From the NCBI GenBank assembly GCA_965248855.1, contig CBDFKQ010000014.1, forward strand, positions 496,001 through 560,000: a stretch of 64,000 nucleotides of DNA, given 5' to 3'. Shown one piece after another: positions 30,885 to 40,636 of the stretch. This DNA comes from CBDFKQ01 sp965248855 (GTDB lineage Bacteria; Bacteroidota; Bacteroidia; Cytophagales; 172606-1). The notes below the pieces were generated by a model that saw only the letters and a list, made by a program, of their open reading frames with translations, ran no database searches and was not told the origin of the DNA. The first letter of the stretch is position 1; every line of letters begins with the position of its first letter. Position numbers and translations under genes: made by a program.

Positions 30885-31745
30885 TTATCCGGTACTTTTC
30901 GGATTTGACTCTTTAAAAGCAGATGGCCTTAAACCAATATTTTTCAGAAAAAACTTGCTGAAATAAGATACGTCTTCAAAGCCTAACTGATATGCTATTT
31001 CTTTTATGGAAAGGGTATTATAAAATAATAATCTTTTTGCTTCAACCAATATTCTTTTTTGAACAAGGTATAGCGCATTTTCTCCACTTGCAAATTGTGT
31101 AACTTCATTTAAACGCTTGGGATGGATATTCATCCGGTTAGCATAGTATTGAACAGAATGTTCTTTACAATAATTGCTTTCTACTAACTCTAAAAAATGA
31201 AAGTACCTTTCTTTGCTGATTGCAGTTGTTTGTGATGGTATTTTTTGGTTTTCCTTATAAAAACTCAAAATTTGAAATAGCAATAAGTTGAGGGAATGGA
31301 ATAAAATATCTCTGTTAAGGGTTTCTTTTTTTAGTTCGGTTTCAATAATCGACAGAGTTGTGCGAAGCTCATTTAACCCGTTTTTATCCAAATCTAAAAT
31401 GGGTGACTGATTAAAAATTAAATCTAATTGTTTTAATAGAGTTGAGTTTTCGGATGTTTTGTAAATGAAATCTACATTAAAAATCAGTATTGTACAATTT
31501 TTTATGGACGAATCTTTTAAATTATGTACTTGGCCCGGAGGCAGAAAAGAAATAGAATTATTTCGGATGACATAATTTATGAAATCTATTCCATGGATTC
31601 CATCCCCTTCAAATATTATTAATATTTCATAAAAATTATGTCGATGGTTGCCGGATGAAAGATGAGCTTTTATGTATTTATCCATATCAATTACACTAAA
31701 CCCAATGTCGTTTACTGTGTTTCTTGCGTAATGTTTAGGGATCAT
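30885..31745 (-). CDS. AraC-family transcriptional regulator
   Basis: 286 residues. The N-terminal half has a cupin sensing fold with GNHRHNFYEILIIFEGDGIH and PPGQVHNL. The C-terminal ~100 residues contain two helix-turn-helix motifs (NRMNIHPKRLNEVTQF and IKEIAYQLGFEDVSYFSKFF, ending LRPSAFKES), typical of the YesN/AraC type. Located immediately upstream of the yceI-like gene in the same orientation, it is a plausible regulator of that gene. Confidence 0.9.
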   Translation of the reverse strand: MIPKHYARNTVNDIGFSVIDMDKYIKAHLSSGNHRHNFYEILIIFEGDGIHGIDFINYVIRNNSISFLPPGQVHNLKDSSIKNCTILIFNVDFIYKTSENSTLLKQLDLIFNQSPILDLDKNGLNELRTTLSIIETELKKETLNRDILFHSLNLLLFQILSFYKENQKIPSQTTAISKERYFHFLELVESNYCKEHSVQYYANRMNIHPKRLNEVTQFASGENALYLVQKRILVEAKRLLFYNTLSIKEIAYQLGFEDVSYFSKFFLKNIGLRPSAFKESNPKSTG

Positions 31746-31904
31746 TTTATTAGATTTTTTTTGAAGGTTAATCTAAATTATGAGCGTTTAGAGTCTTAGC
31801 CGGATTATACCAAAAATTTATCATTTAAAAGTGATACCTGTTTGAATATCATATTTTATTTTACGCCGTAAGTTATTGATTTAAAGGAGGATTATTTTGC
31901 TTTG

Positions 31905-31976
31905 TGGTCCCGACAAGAATCGAACTTGTATCTAAAGTTTAGGAAACTTCTATTCTATCCGTTGAACTACGGGACC
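31905..31976 (-). tRNA. tRNA-Arg (CCT)
   Basis: On the minus strand GGTCCCG pairs with CGGGACC. The anticodon stem GAAGT/ACTTT encloses TTCCTAA with anticodon CCT (reads AGG), and the T arm holds GTTCGATTC. It sits 21 bp after the hflX stop position in genome coordinates, upstream of it in transcription sense. Confidence 0.93.
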
Positions 31977-31997
31977 GGTTTAAATTAAGGTGCAATA

Positions 31998-33254
31998 TTA
32001 ATTTAATTCTTCCGCATTTTCAACATCATTATTTTCTTCTTTAATTTTATGACCCCAAAAAGTTTCGTCAATTAAAAAATTCGGATAAATATTTCGATGG
32101 GCTTTTAAAACTTTTTCGAGTACTATCTCTTTCAAACTTTCGATACCTTCCTTTTTTTCTGCAGAAATAAATACGGAATCTGAATTTTTTGTTTTTTCAA
32201 TCGATGGCAGCTTTTGAAGCTCATCTATATTCATTAAATCCTTTTCCTGTTCCTGCCTTTCGCGCTCCCTTACAATATCCATTTTATTATAAACATAAAT
32301 AGTTGGTTTGTCGGTAACTCCAATATCAGCCAGAGTTCTATTTACAATTTCAATCTGTTCGTCATATGATGGATGAGAGGCATCAATAACATGAATTAAA
32401 ATATCCGCTTCACGCACTTCATCCAATGTTGATTTAAAAGATTCTATCAACATGGTAGGCAGTTTACGAATAAACCCAACAGTATCCGTTAGAATAAATG
32501 GAATGTTATTCCAAACTACTTTTTTAGCAAGAGAATCAACAGTTGCAAATAATTTGTTCTCTGCAAAAGCTTCTTTTTTTGATAACAATTTCATTAGAGT
32601 AGATTTACCCACATTGGTATATCCCACTAATGCTACTCTTACAACACCGCCTCGTTGTTTTCTCCTTGTTATGGATTGTTTTTCAATTATTTCCAGTTTG
32701 TCTTTTAAAAAAGAAATCCTGTCATTAACAATCCGCCTGTCAGTTTCCAATTCTTTTTCACCGGGGCCTCTCATGCCCACTCCACCTTTTTGCTTTGTTA
32801 AGTGGGTCCACATTCTGGTTAATCTGGGTAAAATATATTGGTATTGAGCAAGTTCGACCTGGGTTTTTGCCTGAACACTTTTTGCTCTGATTGAAAAGAT
32901 ATTTAAAATCAATAAACTTCTGTCAAGAATTTTGCACTTTAATTCATTTTCCAAATTTCTTACTTGTGCAGGTGTGAGGTCATCGTCAAAAATAACCATA
33001 TCAGCACTTTTATCTTTAACATAGGCAACTATATCCGATAATTTTCCTTTTCCTACAAATGTTCTTATATCCGGGTGTTCAAGTTTTTGCGTAAATACCT
33101 GTAAGGTTTTAATCCCTGAAGTTTCAGCCAGAAAAGCCAATTCATCAAGGTATTCATTTGCTTTTTGTTGAGATTGTTTTTGGGTAATTATTGCAACCAA
33201 AACCGCAGTTTCCTGTGGTTCTGCGGTATCATATAAAGTTTTAGTTTTATTCAT
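31998..33254 (-). CDS. hflX: GTPase HflX
   Basis: 418 residues. The N-terminal glycine-rich HflX domain ends with KGGVGMRGPGEKELETDRR. The GTPase domain has G1 GYTNVGKST, G3 DTVGF and G4 YNKMD in order. HflX binds the 50S subunit and splits stalled or hibernating ribosomes, especially after heat stress. Full length, with a Bacteroidota-type C-terminal extension of about 30 residues rich in Glu and Asn. A single gene divergent from the glycosyltransferase at 33380. Confidence 0.95.
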   Translation of the reverse strand: MNKTKTLYDTAEPQETAVLVAIITQKQSQQKANEYLDELAFLAETSGIKTLQVFTQKLEHPDIRTFVGKGKLSDIVAYVKDKSADMVIFDDDLTPAQVRNLENELKCKILDRSLLILNIFSIRAKSVQAKTQVELAQYQYILPRLTRMWTHLTKQKGGVGMRGPGEKELETDRRIVNDRISFLKDKLEIIEKQSITRRKQRGGVVRVALVGYTNVGKSTLMKLLSKKEAFAENKLFATVDSLAKKVVWNNIPFILTDTVGFIRKLPTMLIESFKSTLDEVREADILIHVIDASHPSYDEQIEIVNRTLADIGVTDKPTIYVYNKMDIVRERERQEQEKDLMNIDELQKLPSIEKTKNSDSVFISAEKKEGIESLKEIVLEKVLKAHRNIYPNFLIDETFWGHKIKEENNDVENAEELN

Positions 33255-33379
33255 AAATAAAATAAATGTACTTTTACTGAAAATATTAGTAAAATTACGT
33301 AAAATAAGTTTTAAACTGAATTTAATATAAAAGCGGTTTCTTAGTTACGTTATTTTTGTGCAAAAAAGCAAGCGCCAAC

Positions 33380-34540
33380 ATGCGAATCGCTATTGTAATT
33401 AATACTTCCTGGAACATTTATAATTTCAGAAAGGGACTTATTAAAAATCTTCTTGAACAGGGTCATGAAGTTTACGCTATTGCCCCTAAAGACGATTATT
33501 CCGAAAAACTAAAAAACTTGGGCTGCCATTATGTGCCTGTAAGTTTAGATAATAAAGGATCTAATGTAAAAAAGGACTTTTCTTTTTTGCTTGACATTTA
33601 CTCCATCTATAAAAAAATTAAGCCCGACATAATATTGCATTATACAATTAAACCTAATGTATATGGTACAATTGCAGCTTATTTAAAAGGTATCCCTTGT
33701 ATAAATAATGTTTCAGGTTTGGGTACTGTTTTCCTGCGCGATAATTGGACCAGCAAAATAGCTTTAACTTTATATAAAATAGCATTCTTAACTCCGAAAA
33801 AGGTTTTTTTTCAAAATAAGGATGATAAAGCATTATTTATTAAGAAAAAATTAATTAAAAGTGAATTAACGGATATATTGCCAGGTTCAGGAATTGATTT
33901 GGATCATTTTAAACCTGCCGTTTTTATTAAAAATGAAACTTTTACATTTCTTTTAATCGCCCGTTTATTATTCGATAAAGGAATTATAGAATATATAAAA
34001 GCAATTAAAACCTTACGCAGAATGGGTGTTCCGGCGCGTTTTCAATTACTTGGCCTTATAGATCGCTCTCACTTGGGAATACCTGAAGAGGATTTAAATA
34101 GTTGGATTAAAGAAGGATTGATAGAATATTTGGGATTTACAGAAGATGTAAGACCAAGCATTTATAAAGCAGATTGTATAGTTTTACCTTCATACAGAGA
34201 AGGTACACCACGTACCTTACTCGAAGCTGCAAGTTTGGCAAAGCCTATTATTGCAACAGATGTGCCCGGTTGCACAGAAATAGTTATTGATGGGGTGAAT
34301 GGATTTTTATGCGAAGTTAAAAACCCGAGAGATCTGGCTTATAAAATGATACAAATGATTGAATTATCAACAGAAGAGATAATGGAAATGGGTATTCAAA
34401 GTAGAAAGCAGGTAGAAAGGAGATTTGATGAAAAAGAAGTGATAAGTAAATACAATGAAGCTTTGGTATCTTTATTCGGAAAAGAAAAAATTATAGAATT
34501 TAAATTACCCATATTAACTCAAAAATTAGCAATTAAATAA
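33380..34540 (+). CDS. Glycosyltransferase family 4
   Basis: 386 residues from the ATG at 33380 (MRIAIVINTSWNIYN). The N-terminal Rossmann domain carries the acceptor region and the second domain holds the GT4 donor-binding motif PSYREGTPRTLLEAASLAKP, with EX7E-type acidic residues. It resembles enzymes that add a HexNAc to the lipid-linked sugar during capsule or exopolysaccharide assembly. First gene of a same-strand run with rfbC and Wza-, Wzc- and CpsB-like genes, 13 bp before rfbC. A TATTTTTG -7 box lies at 33351-33358. Confidence 0.88.
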   Translation: MRIAIVINTSWNIYNFRKGLIKNLLEQGHEVYAIAPKDDYSEKLKNLGCHYVPVSLDNKGSNVKKDFSFLLDIYSIYKKIKPDIILHYTIKPNVYGTIAAYLKGIPCINNVSGLGTVFLRDNWTSKIALTLYKIAFLTPKKVFFQNKDDKALFIKKKLIKSELTDILPGSGIDLDHFKPAVFIKNETFTFLLIARLLFDKGIIEYIKAIKTLRRMGVPARFQLLGLIDRSHLGIPEEDLNSWIKEGLIEYLGFTEDVRPSIYKADCIVLPSYREGTPRTLLEAASLAKPIIATDVPGCTEIVIDGVNGFLCEVKNPRDLAYKMIQMIELSTEEIMEMGIQSRKQVERRFDEKEVISKYNEALVSLFGKEKIIEFKLPILTQKLAIK

Positions 34541-34553
34541 TTATAAATAATTC

Positions 34554-35087
34554 ATGGAGTTTAAACATTCTCACATTCAAGGCCTTGTTGAAATTATCCC
34601 GGCTATTTTTAATGACGAAAGAGGATTTTTTTTTGAAAGCTATAGTAAAAAAAGATTTGAAGAAAATGGTATCCCATTTAATTTCGTTCAGGATAATCAA
34701 TCGTTTTCTCATAAAAATGTTTTGAGGGGATTGCATTTTCAAAAAGAACCTTTTGCACAAGGCAAACTTGTGAGAGTAATATCCGGAAAAGCATTAGATA
34801 TAGCAGTTGATATCCGACCAAAATCTCCAACTTTTGGCCAATGGCAATCTTTTTTATTGGAAGGCAGTTTAAACAATATGATTTATGTTCCGGAAGGTTT
34901 CGCTCATGGTTTCGTTGCACTTGAAGATACTATTTTGCAATACAAGTGCACCAATTTATACAGTAGAGTTTCGGAAGGAGGGATTATATGGAATGATACC
35001 GATTTAAATATAAACTGGGGTGCTACAGATCCAATAATTTCCGAAAAAGATATGATATTGGGTTCTTTCAAAGAATGTTTGACATAA
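34554..35087 (+). CDS. rfbC: dTDP-4-dehydrorhamnose 3,5-epimerase
   Basis: 177 residues of the RmlC cupin. Diagnostic parts are DERGFFFESYSKKRFEENGI, VQDNQSFSHKNVLRGLHFQ with the catalytic His, and IYVPEGFAHGF. It epimerises dTDP-4-keto-6-deoxy-glucose on the way to dTDP-L-rhamnose. The other rml genes (A, B, D) are not in view. It sits between the GT4 and the export lipoprotein gene, so a rhamnose-type sugar is probably part of the exported polymer. Confidence 0.94.
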   Translation: MEFKHSHIQGLVEIIPAIFNDERGFFFESYSKKRFEENGIPFNFVQDNQSFSHKNVLRGLHFQKEPFAQGKLVRVISGKALDIAVDIRPKSPTFGQWQSFLLEGSLNNMIYVPEGFAHGFVALEDTILQYKCTNLYSRVSEGGIIWNDTDLNINWGATDPIISEKDMILGSFKECLT

Positions 35088-35106
35088 TTTTAAAATTAGT
35101 GATAGA

Positions 35107-35916
35107 ATGAGTAAAATATTTTATTTATATAAGTATTGTTTAATTTTATTTTGTCCTTTATTATATCTTTCATCCTGCAATACTTATAAACAAAATATAA
35201 TGTTTAAAACAAAGGGTTATCCCCTTTCAAATTTAAAATTATCTGTTGCCCGGGCTGAAAATAATTATAAAATTCAACCAAATGATTTTATAACCGTTGA
35301 ACTATTTGATAATAAAGCAGAAAGAGCAATAGATATAAATATTTATAAACCAACCGATCAAAGTGCCGTTTCGCCAAGAGGAATTGGAAATGCTGCTTCA
35401 ACTACATCTGCAAAATATTTAATAAGGGAGGATGGAGTGGTAAAATTGCCTCTGGTGGGAGATATTTTTTTAAAAGATTATACTTTACATCAGGCAGATA
35501 GTGTACTCGAAATAGCATTTAACCGGTATTACGAAAAAAGCTTTGTAACCACAAAATTTGCCAACAAAAGAGTAACAGTACTTGGAACAATCACTCAGAT
35601 AGTGCCATTGATTAATGAAAAAATGACTGTTATAGAAGTTTTAGCCTTGGCAGGTGGAATTAATAATACAGCCAAAGTTCAAAAAATCAGATTACTCAGA
35701 GGAGATTTAAATAAAAACCCACAGGTATTTTTAATAGACCTTAGCACTGTACAAGGTATGGCTGAATCGCAATTATATGTTGAATCTAACGACATTATTT
35801 ATATTGAACCTGTCAGGAAACCTGTTATAGAATCCATATCAGATATTTATCCATTAATAGGAATTTCTACCTCTGTGCTTTCTCTTATTTCAACCATCCT
35901 TATTTTGAAAAAATAA
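35107..35916 (+). CDS. Polysaccharide export lipoprotein (Wza family)
   Basis: 269 residues. A lipoprotein signal (LYLSSCNTYK; Cys about residue 24) is followed by the polysaccharide export domain (NYKIQPNDFITVELFD, GVVKLPLVGDIFL) and an SLBB domain (VTVLGTITQ, MTVIEVLALAGGI). A C-terminal hydrophobic segment (about 245-265) may span a membrane. It would form the outer-membrane channel for exopolysaccharide. It precedes the Wzc-like kinase by 6 bp, so the two are translationally adjacent partners. Confidence 0.9.
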   Translation: MSKIFYLYKYCLILFCPLLYLSSCNTYKQNIMFKTKGYPLSNLKLSVARAENNYKIQPNDFITVELFDNKAERAIDINIYKPTDQSAVSPRGIGNAASTTSAKYLIREDGVVKLPLVGDIFLKDYTLHQADSVLEIAFNRYYEKSFVTTKFANKRVTVLGTITQIVPLINEKMTVIEVLALAGGINNTAKVQKIRLLRGDLNKNPQVFLIDLSTVQGMAESQLYVESNDIIYIEPVRKPVIESISDIYPLIGISTSVLSLISTILILKK

Positions 35917-35922
35917 AAAAAT

Positions 35923-38358
35923 ATGTCGTCACATAATGGAAAAAAACCACATCTTGATGAAGAAGATTTTTATGACGATCATCGGATGCAAGATGATGAA
36001 GAAAATGACGATGTTTTAAGTGAATTAGACTTCCCAAGGATCTTTAATATATTTAATAAAAATAAATTTATATTATTAATAATATTTTTATCCTGCCTGT
36101 CAGGAGGGTATTTATATTTAAGATATACAAAACCAATTTACGAATCGGGCTCAAGCCTTCGGTTATCGGTAAAGAGGCAGGCAAATGTACTTGGCATAAA
36201 CGGAATTACTGATGATACTTATGGAAACCTTCAGGGAGAAATAGAATTAATAAAATCCAATCTTATTTATGATGAAGTAATAAAACAAATGGATTTGACT
36301 GTAAGTTATTTCATCCATGGAAAAATAATTGATGAAGAAAGATATAGGAGCAACCCTTTTAAAGTAGATTATATTGTAAAAAATGATTTGTTTTACGATA
36401 TCCCTTTTGATCTTCAAATCATAAATGCAAATGAATTTATTTTTAAATATAAATCCGGAAATACAGAAATTTCAAATAAGTATTCTTTTAACCGGGTAAT
36501 TGAAAATGAAAATTTCAAAATAATTATTCACCCAATTAACTCCTCTATTAAAGATTATACTGACGTTAAATTTTATTTTATAATAAACAGTAATTTTGCT
36601 CTCAACAATTACTTATCAAAAAACCTAAGGGTAGAAATATTAAATCCTACCGCCAATATTATTGGTATTTATTTTAAAGATCACAGCGGTCAAAAAGCCA
36701 GAGATATTGTTAATACTATCGATAGTGTATACCTGAATAAAACCATTGAAGAGAAAGATAAATCAAGCATTCAAAAAATTGGTTTTATGGATCAACAACT
36801 GATAAAAATTGAGGATAGCTTGGAATTATATGAAAATAAATTACTTGATTTCCCTCAAATTGACAGAAACTCTGAAAGTAAAAGTGGGATAAACGAAAAG
36901 ACATTAACTAAAATTGAAGATTTTTTAGATAAGAGACTGTTATTAAATACACAATATGCACAAACCAAAACATTAAAAAACCTTGTCGAAAAAAATTATA
37001 AAATAAATGAATTTTTGCCAAGTGTTGAAAATATTTCAGATCCGCAAGTTATTACGTTGCTAAATACTGTTTCCAGGTTGCTAGAGGAAAGGGAAATGTT
37101 ATCGGTATCTACAAAAGAAAATACCTTCTCGGTTAAAGTTAAAGAAAAAGAAATTCAGATGGCTAAAAGCCATCTACTATTTTTACTAAACCAAAGTGAA
37201 AATAATTTAAAAGAAAAAATAAACCTTATTAATCAAAAAATTATAAAGCTTGAAAGTGATATAACTAATTTACCTGACAGAAATAATCAATATACAAAAG
37301 TAAGGAGGTTTAAAGATCTTTATGAAAAATTCTATCTGCAAATGATGGATAGAAAAGCAGAAGTTGGCATTTCAAAAGCAGGTACTATACCTGATTTTGT
37401 AATTTTATCGCCGGCTAATATTCCCAGAATACCCATTTCTCCAAATAAAATATTAATCTACCTTATCTGCAGTGGTGTTGGGCTGTTAATAGGTTTATTA
37501 ATCGTAGTAATTAGTTATTTTTTGCATAACACAATATCAAGTCAAAAAGATTTAGAGCGGATAGCCATTTCACCTATTTTAGGTATAATCCCTACCTACG
37601 TAAAAGAAAAAATGCCCGTTTCACGTCTTATTGTAGATAAATATCCCAAATCATCCATCAGTGAAGCCCTGCGTGCAGTAAGGACTAATATGGATTTTAT
37701 GTCGAGTGCAAAAAAAAGTAAGAAAATCATTTCGGTTTCTTCAAGTATAAGTGGTGAAGGGAAAACTTTTGTCTCGATGAACCTTGCAGGTATCATTGCA
37801 TTATCTAATTCAAAAGTAATATTACTTGATTTAGATATGCGCAAGCCACGCTTACATTTAGGGTTAGATGCGGAAAATAATAAAGGAATAAGTACAATAT
37901 TAATAGGCAAAAATACTTGGCAGGAATGTGTAAGTAAAACCAGCATCCCAACGTTAGATTTTATAACCGCAGGGCCCATTCCTCCAAATCCGGCTGAACT
38001 GATTTTAAGGAATGAGTTTGATGAGTTATTACAAAATATACATGAAACATATGATGTAATAGTTATTGATACACCTCCTGTAGGCCTTGTTACAGATGGA
38101 ATTTTAACAATGAAAAAATCTGATATGCAAATTTTTGTTGTTCGGGCGGAATACTCTAAAAGATTATTTGTAAAAAATATTAATAAACTTATTAAAAACC
38201 ATAAATTCGGAAAATCGGCGATAATACTTAATGCATTACGAACCAGTGGGAAATATGGCTATGGCTACGGCTACGGCTACGGAAATGGATATTATGACAG
38301 CGATGATGTTCAACCATCAATAATGAAAAATTTAAAAAAATTGACAAAAAAAACTTAA
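35923..38358 (+). CDS. Wzc-like polysaccharide co-polymerase / BY-type tyrosine kinase
   Basis: 811 residues. A Wzz domain starts after an acidic N-terminus, with TM1 at about 48-68. A long periplasmic part with coiled coils is followed by TM2 near 505-530. The cytoplasmic kinase has Walker A SISGEGKT (K614), A' ILLDLDMRKPR and Walker B VIVIDTPPVG. The tail is a Tyr-rich cluster of alternating Gly-Tyr (YGYGYGYGNGYY) that is the probable autophosphorylation site. It controls chain length and export with the Wza-like protein. The paired phosphatase gene follows after 6 bp. Confidence 0.93.
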   Translation: MSSHNGKKPHLDEEDFYDDHRMQDDEENDDVLSELDFPRIFNIFNKNKFILLIIFLSCLSGGYLYLRYTKPIYESGSSLRLSVKRQANVLGINGITDDTYGNLQGEIELIKSNLIYDEVIKQMDLTVSYFIHGKIIDEERYRSNPFKVDYIVKNDLFYDIPFDLQIINANEFIFKYKSGNTEISNKYSFNRVIENENFKIIIHPINSSIKDYTDVKFYFIINSNFALNNYLSKNLRVEILNPTANIIGIYFKDHSGQKARDIVNTIDSVYLNKTIEEKDKSSIQKIGFMDQQLIKIEDSLELYENKLLDFPQIDRNSESKSGINEKTLTKIEDFLDKRLLLNTQYAQTKTLKNLVEKNYKINEFLPSVENISDPQVITLLNTVSRLLEEREMLSVSTKENTFSVKVKEKEIQMAKSHLLFLLNQSENNLKEKINLINQKIIKLESDITNLPDRNNQYTKVRRFKDLYEKFYLQMMDRKAEVGISKAGTIPDFVILSPANIPRIPISPNKILIYLICSGVGLLIGLLIVVISYFLHNTISSQKDLERIAISPILGIIPTYVKEKMPVSRLIVDKYPKSSISEALRAVRTNMDFMSSAKKSKKIISVSSSISGEGKTFVSMNLAGIIALSNSKVILLDLDMRKPRLHLGLDAENNKGISTILIGKNTWQECVSKTSIPTLDFITAGPIPPNPAELILRNEFDELLQNIHETYDVIVIDTPPVGLVTDGILTMKKSDMQIFVVRAEYSKRLFVKNINKLIKNHKFGKSAIILNALRTSGKYGYGYGYGYGNGYYDSDDVQPSIMKNLKKLTKKT

Positions 38359-38364
38359 CCGGAA

Positions 38365-39102
38365 ATGTTTTCATTCTTTAAAAAAAATCAGTTAAACGAT
38401 AGTTCTTTTGGAACTTCATTTAAAACTGATATGCATTCACATTTATTGCCGGGGATTGATGACGGCGCCAAAGATTTAGATCAATCTTTAGCATTAATTA
38501 AAGAACTTGTACTATCGGGTTATGAAAAGTTAATAACTACACCCCATATCATGAGTGATTTTTATAAAAACACTCCCGAAATAATTTCCGATAAATTAAT
38601 AGAACTGCAAAAACACCTCTCTGAAAATAATATCAATATAAAAATTGAAGCTGCGGCAGAATATTTTTTGGATGATTGGTTGATGGAAAGAATTAGACAA
38701 AATGAAAAACTATTAACCTTTGGCGATAATTTTATTCTGTTTGAAACATCATTTATGAATAAATCATCTTTTTTACAGGAAGCTGTTTTTTTAATGCAAA
38801 CCCAAAATTATAAACCCGTGTTGGCGCATCCTGAAAGGTATATTTATTTTCATAAAGATTTTCAAGCTCTTAAAAATCTTTATGAAAAAAATGTTTTTCT
38901 TCAGGTAAATATTAACTCCCTTACAGGTTACTATGGAAAAGAAGCTAAAATTATTGCAGAAAAATTAATTGACAACAAAATGGTGAGCTTTGCAGGCACC
39001 GATTGCCATGCAGAGAAGCATATATTATCTTTGCAAAAAGTTTATAAAAGTAAATATTACGAAAAGCTTGTTGATCTGCCTCTTTATAATAAAACTTTAT
39101 AA
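38365..39102 (+). CDS. CpsB/CapC-type tyrosine-protein phosphatase (PHP domain)
   Basis: 245 residues. Metal-binding motifs of the PHP domain are visible in order: MHSHLLPGIDDG (HxH), TPHIM, AHPERY and GTDCHAEKH. Such enzymes remove phosphate from the C-terminal tyrosines of the neighbouring BY-kinase, cycling polymer export. It is the last gene of the locus within this run. The next genes are on the opposite strand. Confidence 0.92.
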   Translation: MFSFFKKNQLNDSSFGTSFKTDMHSHLLPGIDDGAKDLDQSLALIKELVLSGYEKLITTPHIMSDFYKNTPEIISDKLIELQKHLSENNINIKIEAAAEYFLDDWLMERIRQNEKLLTFGDNFILFETSFMNKSSFLQEAVFLMQTQNYKPVLAHPERYIYFHKDFQALKNLYEKNVFLQVNINSLTGYYGKEAKIIAEKLIDNKMVSFAGTDCHAEKHILSLQKVYKSKYYEKLVDLPLYNKTL

Positions 39103-39199
39103 TTTTTATTAACAATATGGTAATAAATCGTTATCAATGATAGTGATTTCAGTATGTTTTCATTTATTATAAGTGAGCCGAAAATATTAATGATAATAA

Positions 39200-39781
39200 T
39201 TAAGACGCTTTTAAAACTTTTACATATTGAACCAGTAAAGGAAAAAACTCATTAAAATCCGATAAGTAAAGGTGATAATCTTTTTTTAAATCTTTAATAG
39301 CATATTCCATTCCTGAGTCAAAGCTTGCTCTTTCTTTCATGCCCAATAAAGTCTTTTCTATCCCATCCAACTGGGCATAATTTAAAAGCCAGTTTTGGGT
39401 TTGCATATAAAAAAACATGCGTTGCATAGAAGTTGGGAGAGATTGATATTTATCTTCCAGTAAAAGATAAACCTTTTTTGCGTAATCCATTAATGGAATC
39501 TTAGAATAATCTAACCAACAAGAGGCTAAAAAATGATCATAGAAAACATCAACAATCACGCTTGAATAATGCCTGTATGTGGGGAACAACCGTGATTTAC
39601 TTTCTCTTACTATAGGATGTGAATCGGTAAAACTATCTATTTTACGATGTAAATGAATACCAAATTTAATATCTTCACTTAGTTTTTCTGCCGGTTTTCC
39701 TTTCACAAAATCTCCCATCAAGTTACCCACCATCACTTCATTAAATTCTCCGGAAAGATAACAGTGAGCTAAAAGATTCAT
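39200..39781 (-). CDS. acpH: Acyl carrier protein phosphodiesterase (AcpH family)
   Basis: 193 residues starting MNLLAHCYLSGE, with GNLMGDFVKGK and GIHLHRKIDSFTDSHP, the His/Asp-rich HD-like active site of AcpH. It hydrolyses 4'-phosphopantetheine from holo-ACP. It follows the GT2 gene by 5 bp in the same direction, so they share an operon; the pairing is common in Chitinophagaceae. Confidence 0.85.
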   Translation of the reverse strand: MNLLAHCYLSGEFNEVMVGNLMGDFVKGKPAEKLSEDIKFGIHLHRKIDSFTDSHPIVRESKSRLFPTYRHYSSVIVDVFYDHFLASCWLDYSKIPLMDYAKKVYLLLEDKYQSLPTSMQRMFFYMQTQNWLLNYAQLDGIEKTLLGMKERASFDSGMEYAIKDLKKDYHLYLSDFNEFFPLLVQYVKVLKAS

Positions 39782-39786
39782 TTAAT

Positions 39787-40554
39787 TCAGGTTTGTTTTA
39801 CTTCTATAACCGAGTTATGGTCATTTAAGTTATATTTTCTAAAAAAACTATTTATTTTCATCTGTATCACTCCTAAAAAAGCCTCTCTAAAAATTTTTGA
39901 CGACATTTTTGATTGCCCTAAAGTACGATCGGTAAAAATAATCGGTACTTCTACTAATTTAAATCCATATTTCCAGGCAGTAAATTTCATTTCTATTTGA
40001 AATGCATAACCCACAAAATGAATATTATCCAAACCAATAGTTTCCAATACTCTTCTCCTATAACATTTAAAACCTGCAGTTGCATCGTGAATTGGCATTC
40101 CGGTAACGAATTTTACATATTTACTTGCAAAAAACGACATAAGTACCCTGCTCATTGGCCAGTTCACAACATTTACCCCACTTACATACCTGGAACCGAT
40201 TGCAACATCTGCACCATTGTTTTTACAGGCAGTATAAAGTTTAACCAAATCTTCAGGATTATGAGAAAAATCAGCATCCATCTCAAATATGAATGCATAA
40301 TCTTCTTTTAAGGCATATTTAAAACCGTGTATATAGGCTGTACCTAAGCCAAGTTTTCCACTTCTTTCTTCAATAAATAATCTGCTTGGAAATTCTTTTT
40401 TAAGTTCTTTTACCTTATCGGCAGTTCCATCCGGTGAACCGTCATCAACAATTAAAATTTCAAAATCGCGGGGCAATGAAAATACTTTTCGAATGATGGC
40501 TTCAATATTTTCAATTTCATTATATGTAGGTATTATTACAAGGCAGTTTTTCAC
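39787..40554 (-). CDS. Polyprenol monophosphomannose synthase-like GT2 glycosyltransferase
   Basis: 255 residues of the dolichol-phosphate mannose synthase type: IPTYNEIENIEAIIRKVF, LIVDDGSPDGTADKVKEL, and EMDADFSHNP with the DxD-like donor site. A basic region follows, and there is no large C-terminal membrane domain. The start is GTG at 40554. It transfers mannose or a similar hexose from a nucleotide donor to a polyprenyl phosphate on the inner face of the membrane. Operonic with acpH. Confidence 0.88.
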   Translation of the reverse strand: MKNCLVIIPTYNEIENIEAIIRKVFSLPRDFEILIVDDGSPDGTADKVKELKKEFPSRLFIEERSGKLGLGTAYIHGFKYALKEDYAFIFEMDADFSHNPEDLVKLYTACKNNGADVAIGSRYVSGVNVVNWPMSRVLMSFFASKYVKFVTGMPIHDATAGFKCYRRRVLETIGLDNIHFVGYAFQIEMKFTAWKYGFKLVEVPIIFTDRTLGQSKMSSKIFREAFLGVIQMKINSFFRKYNLNDHNSVIEVKQT

Positions 40555-40636
40555 GACTTAAATTAAACTATTTTTTTTAATAACTCTATCAAAAAAATGC
40601 AAAAGAATATACTTTGATATAAATTAAAATAATATT

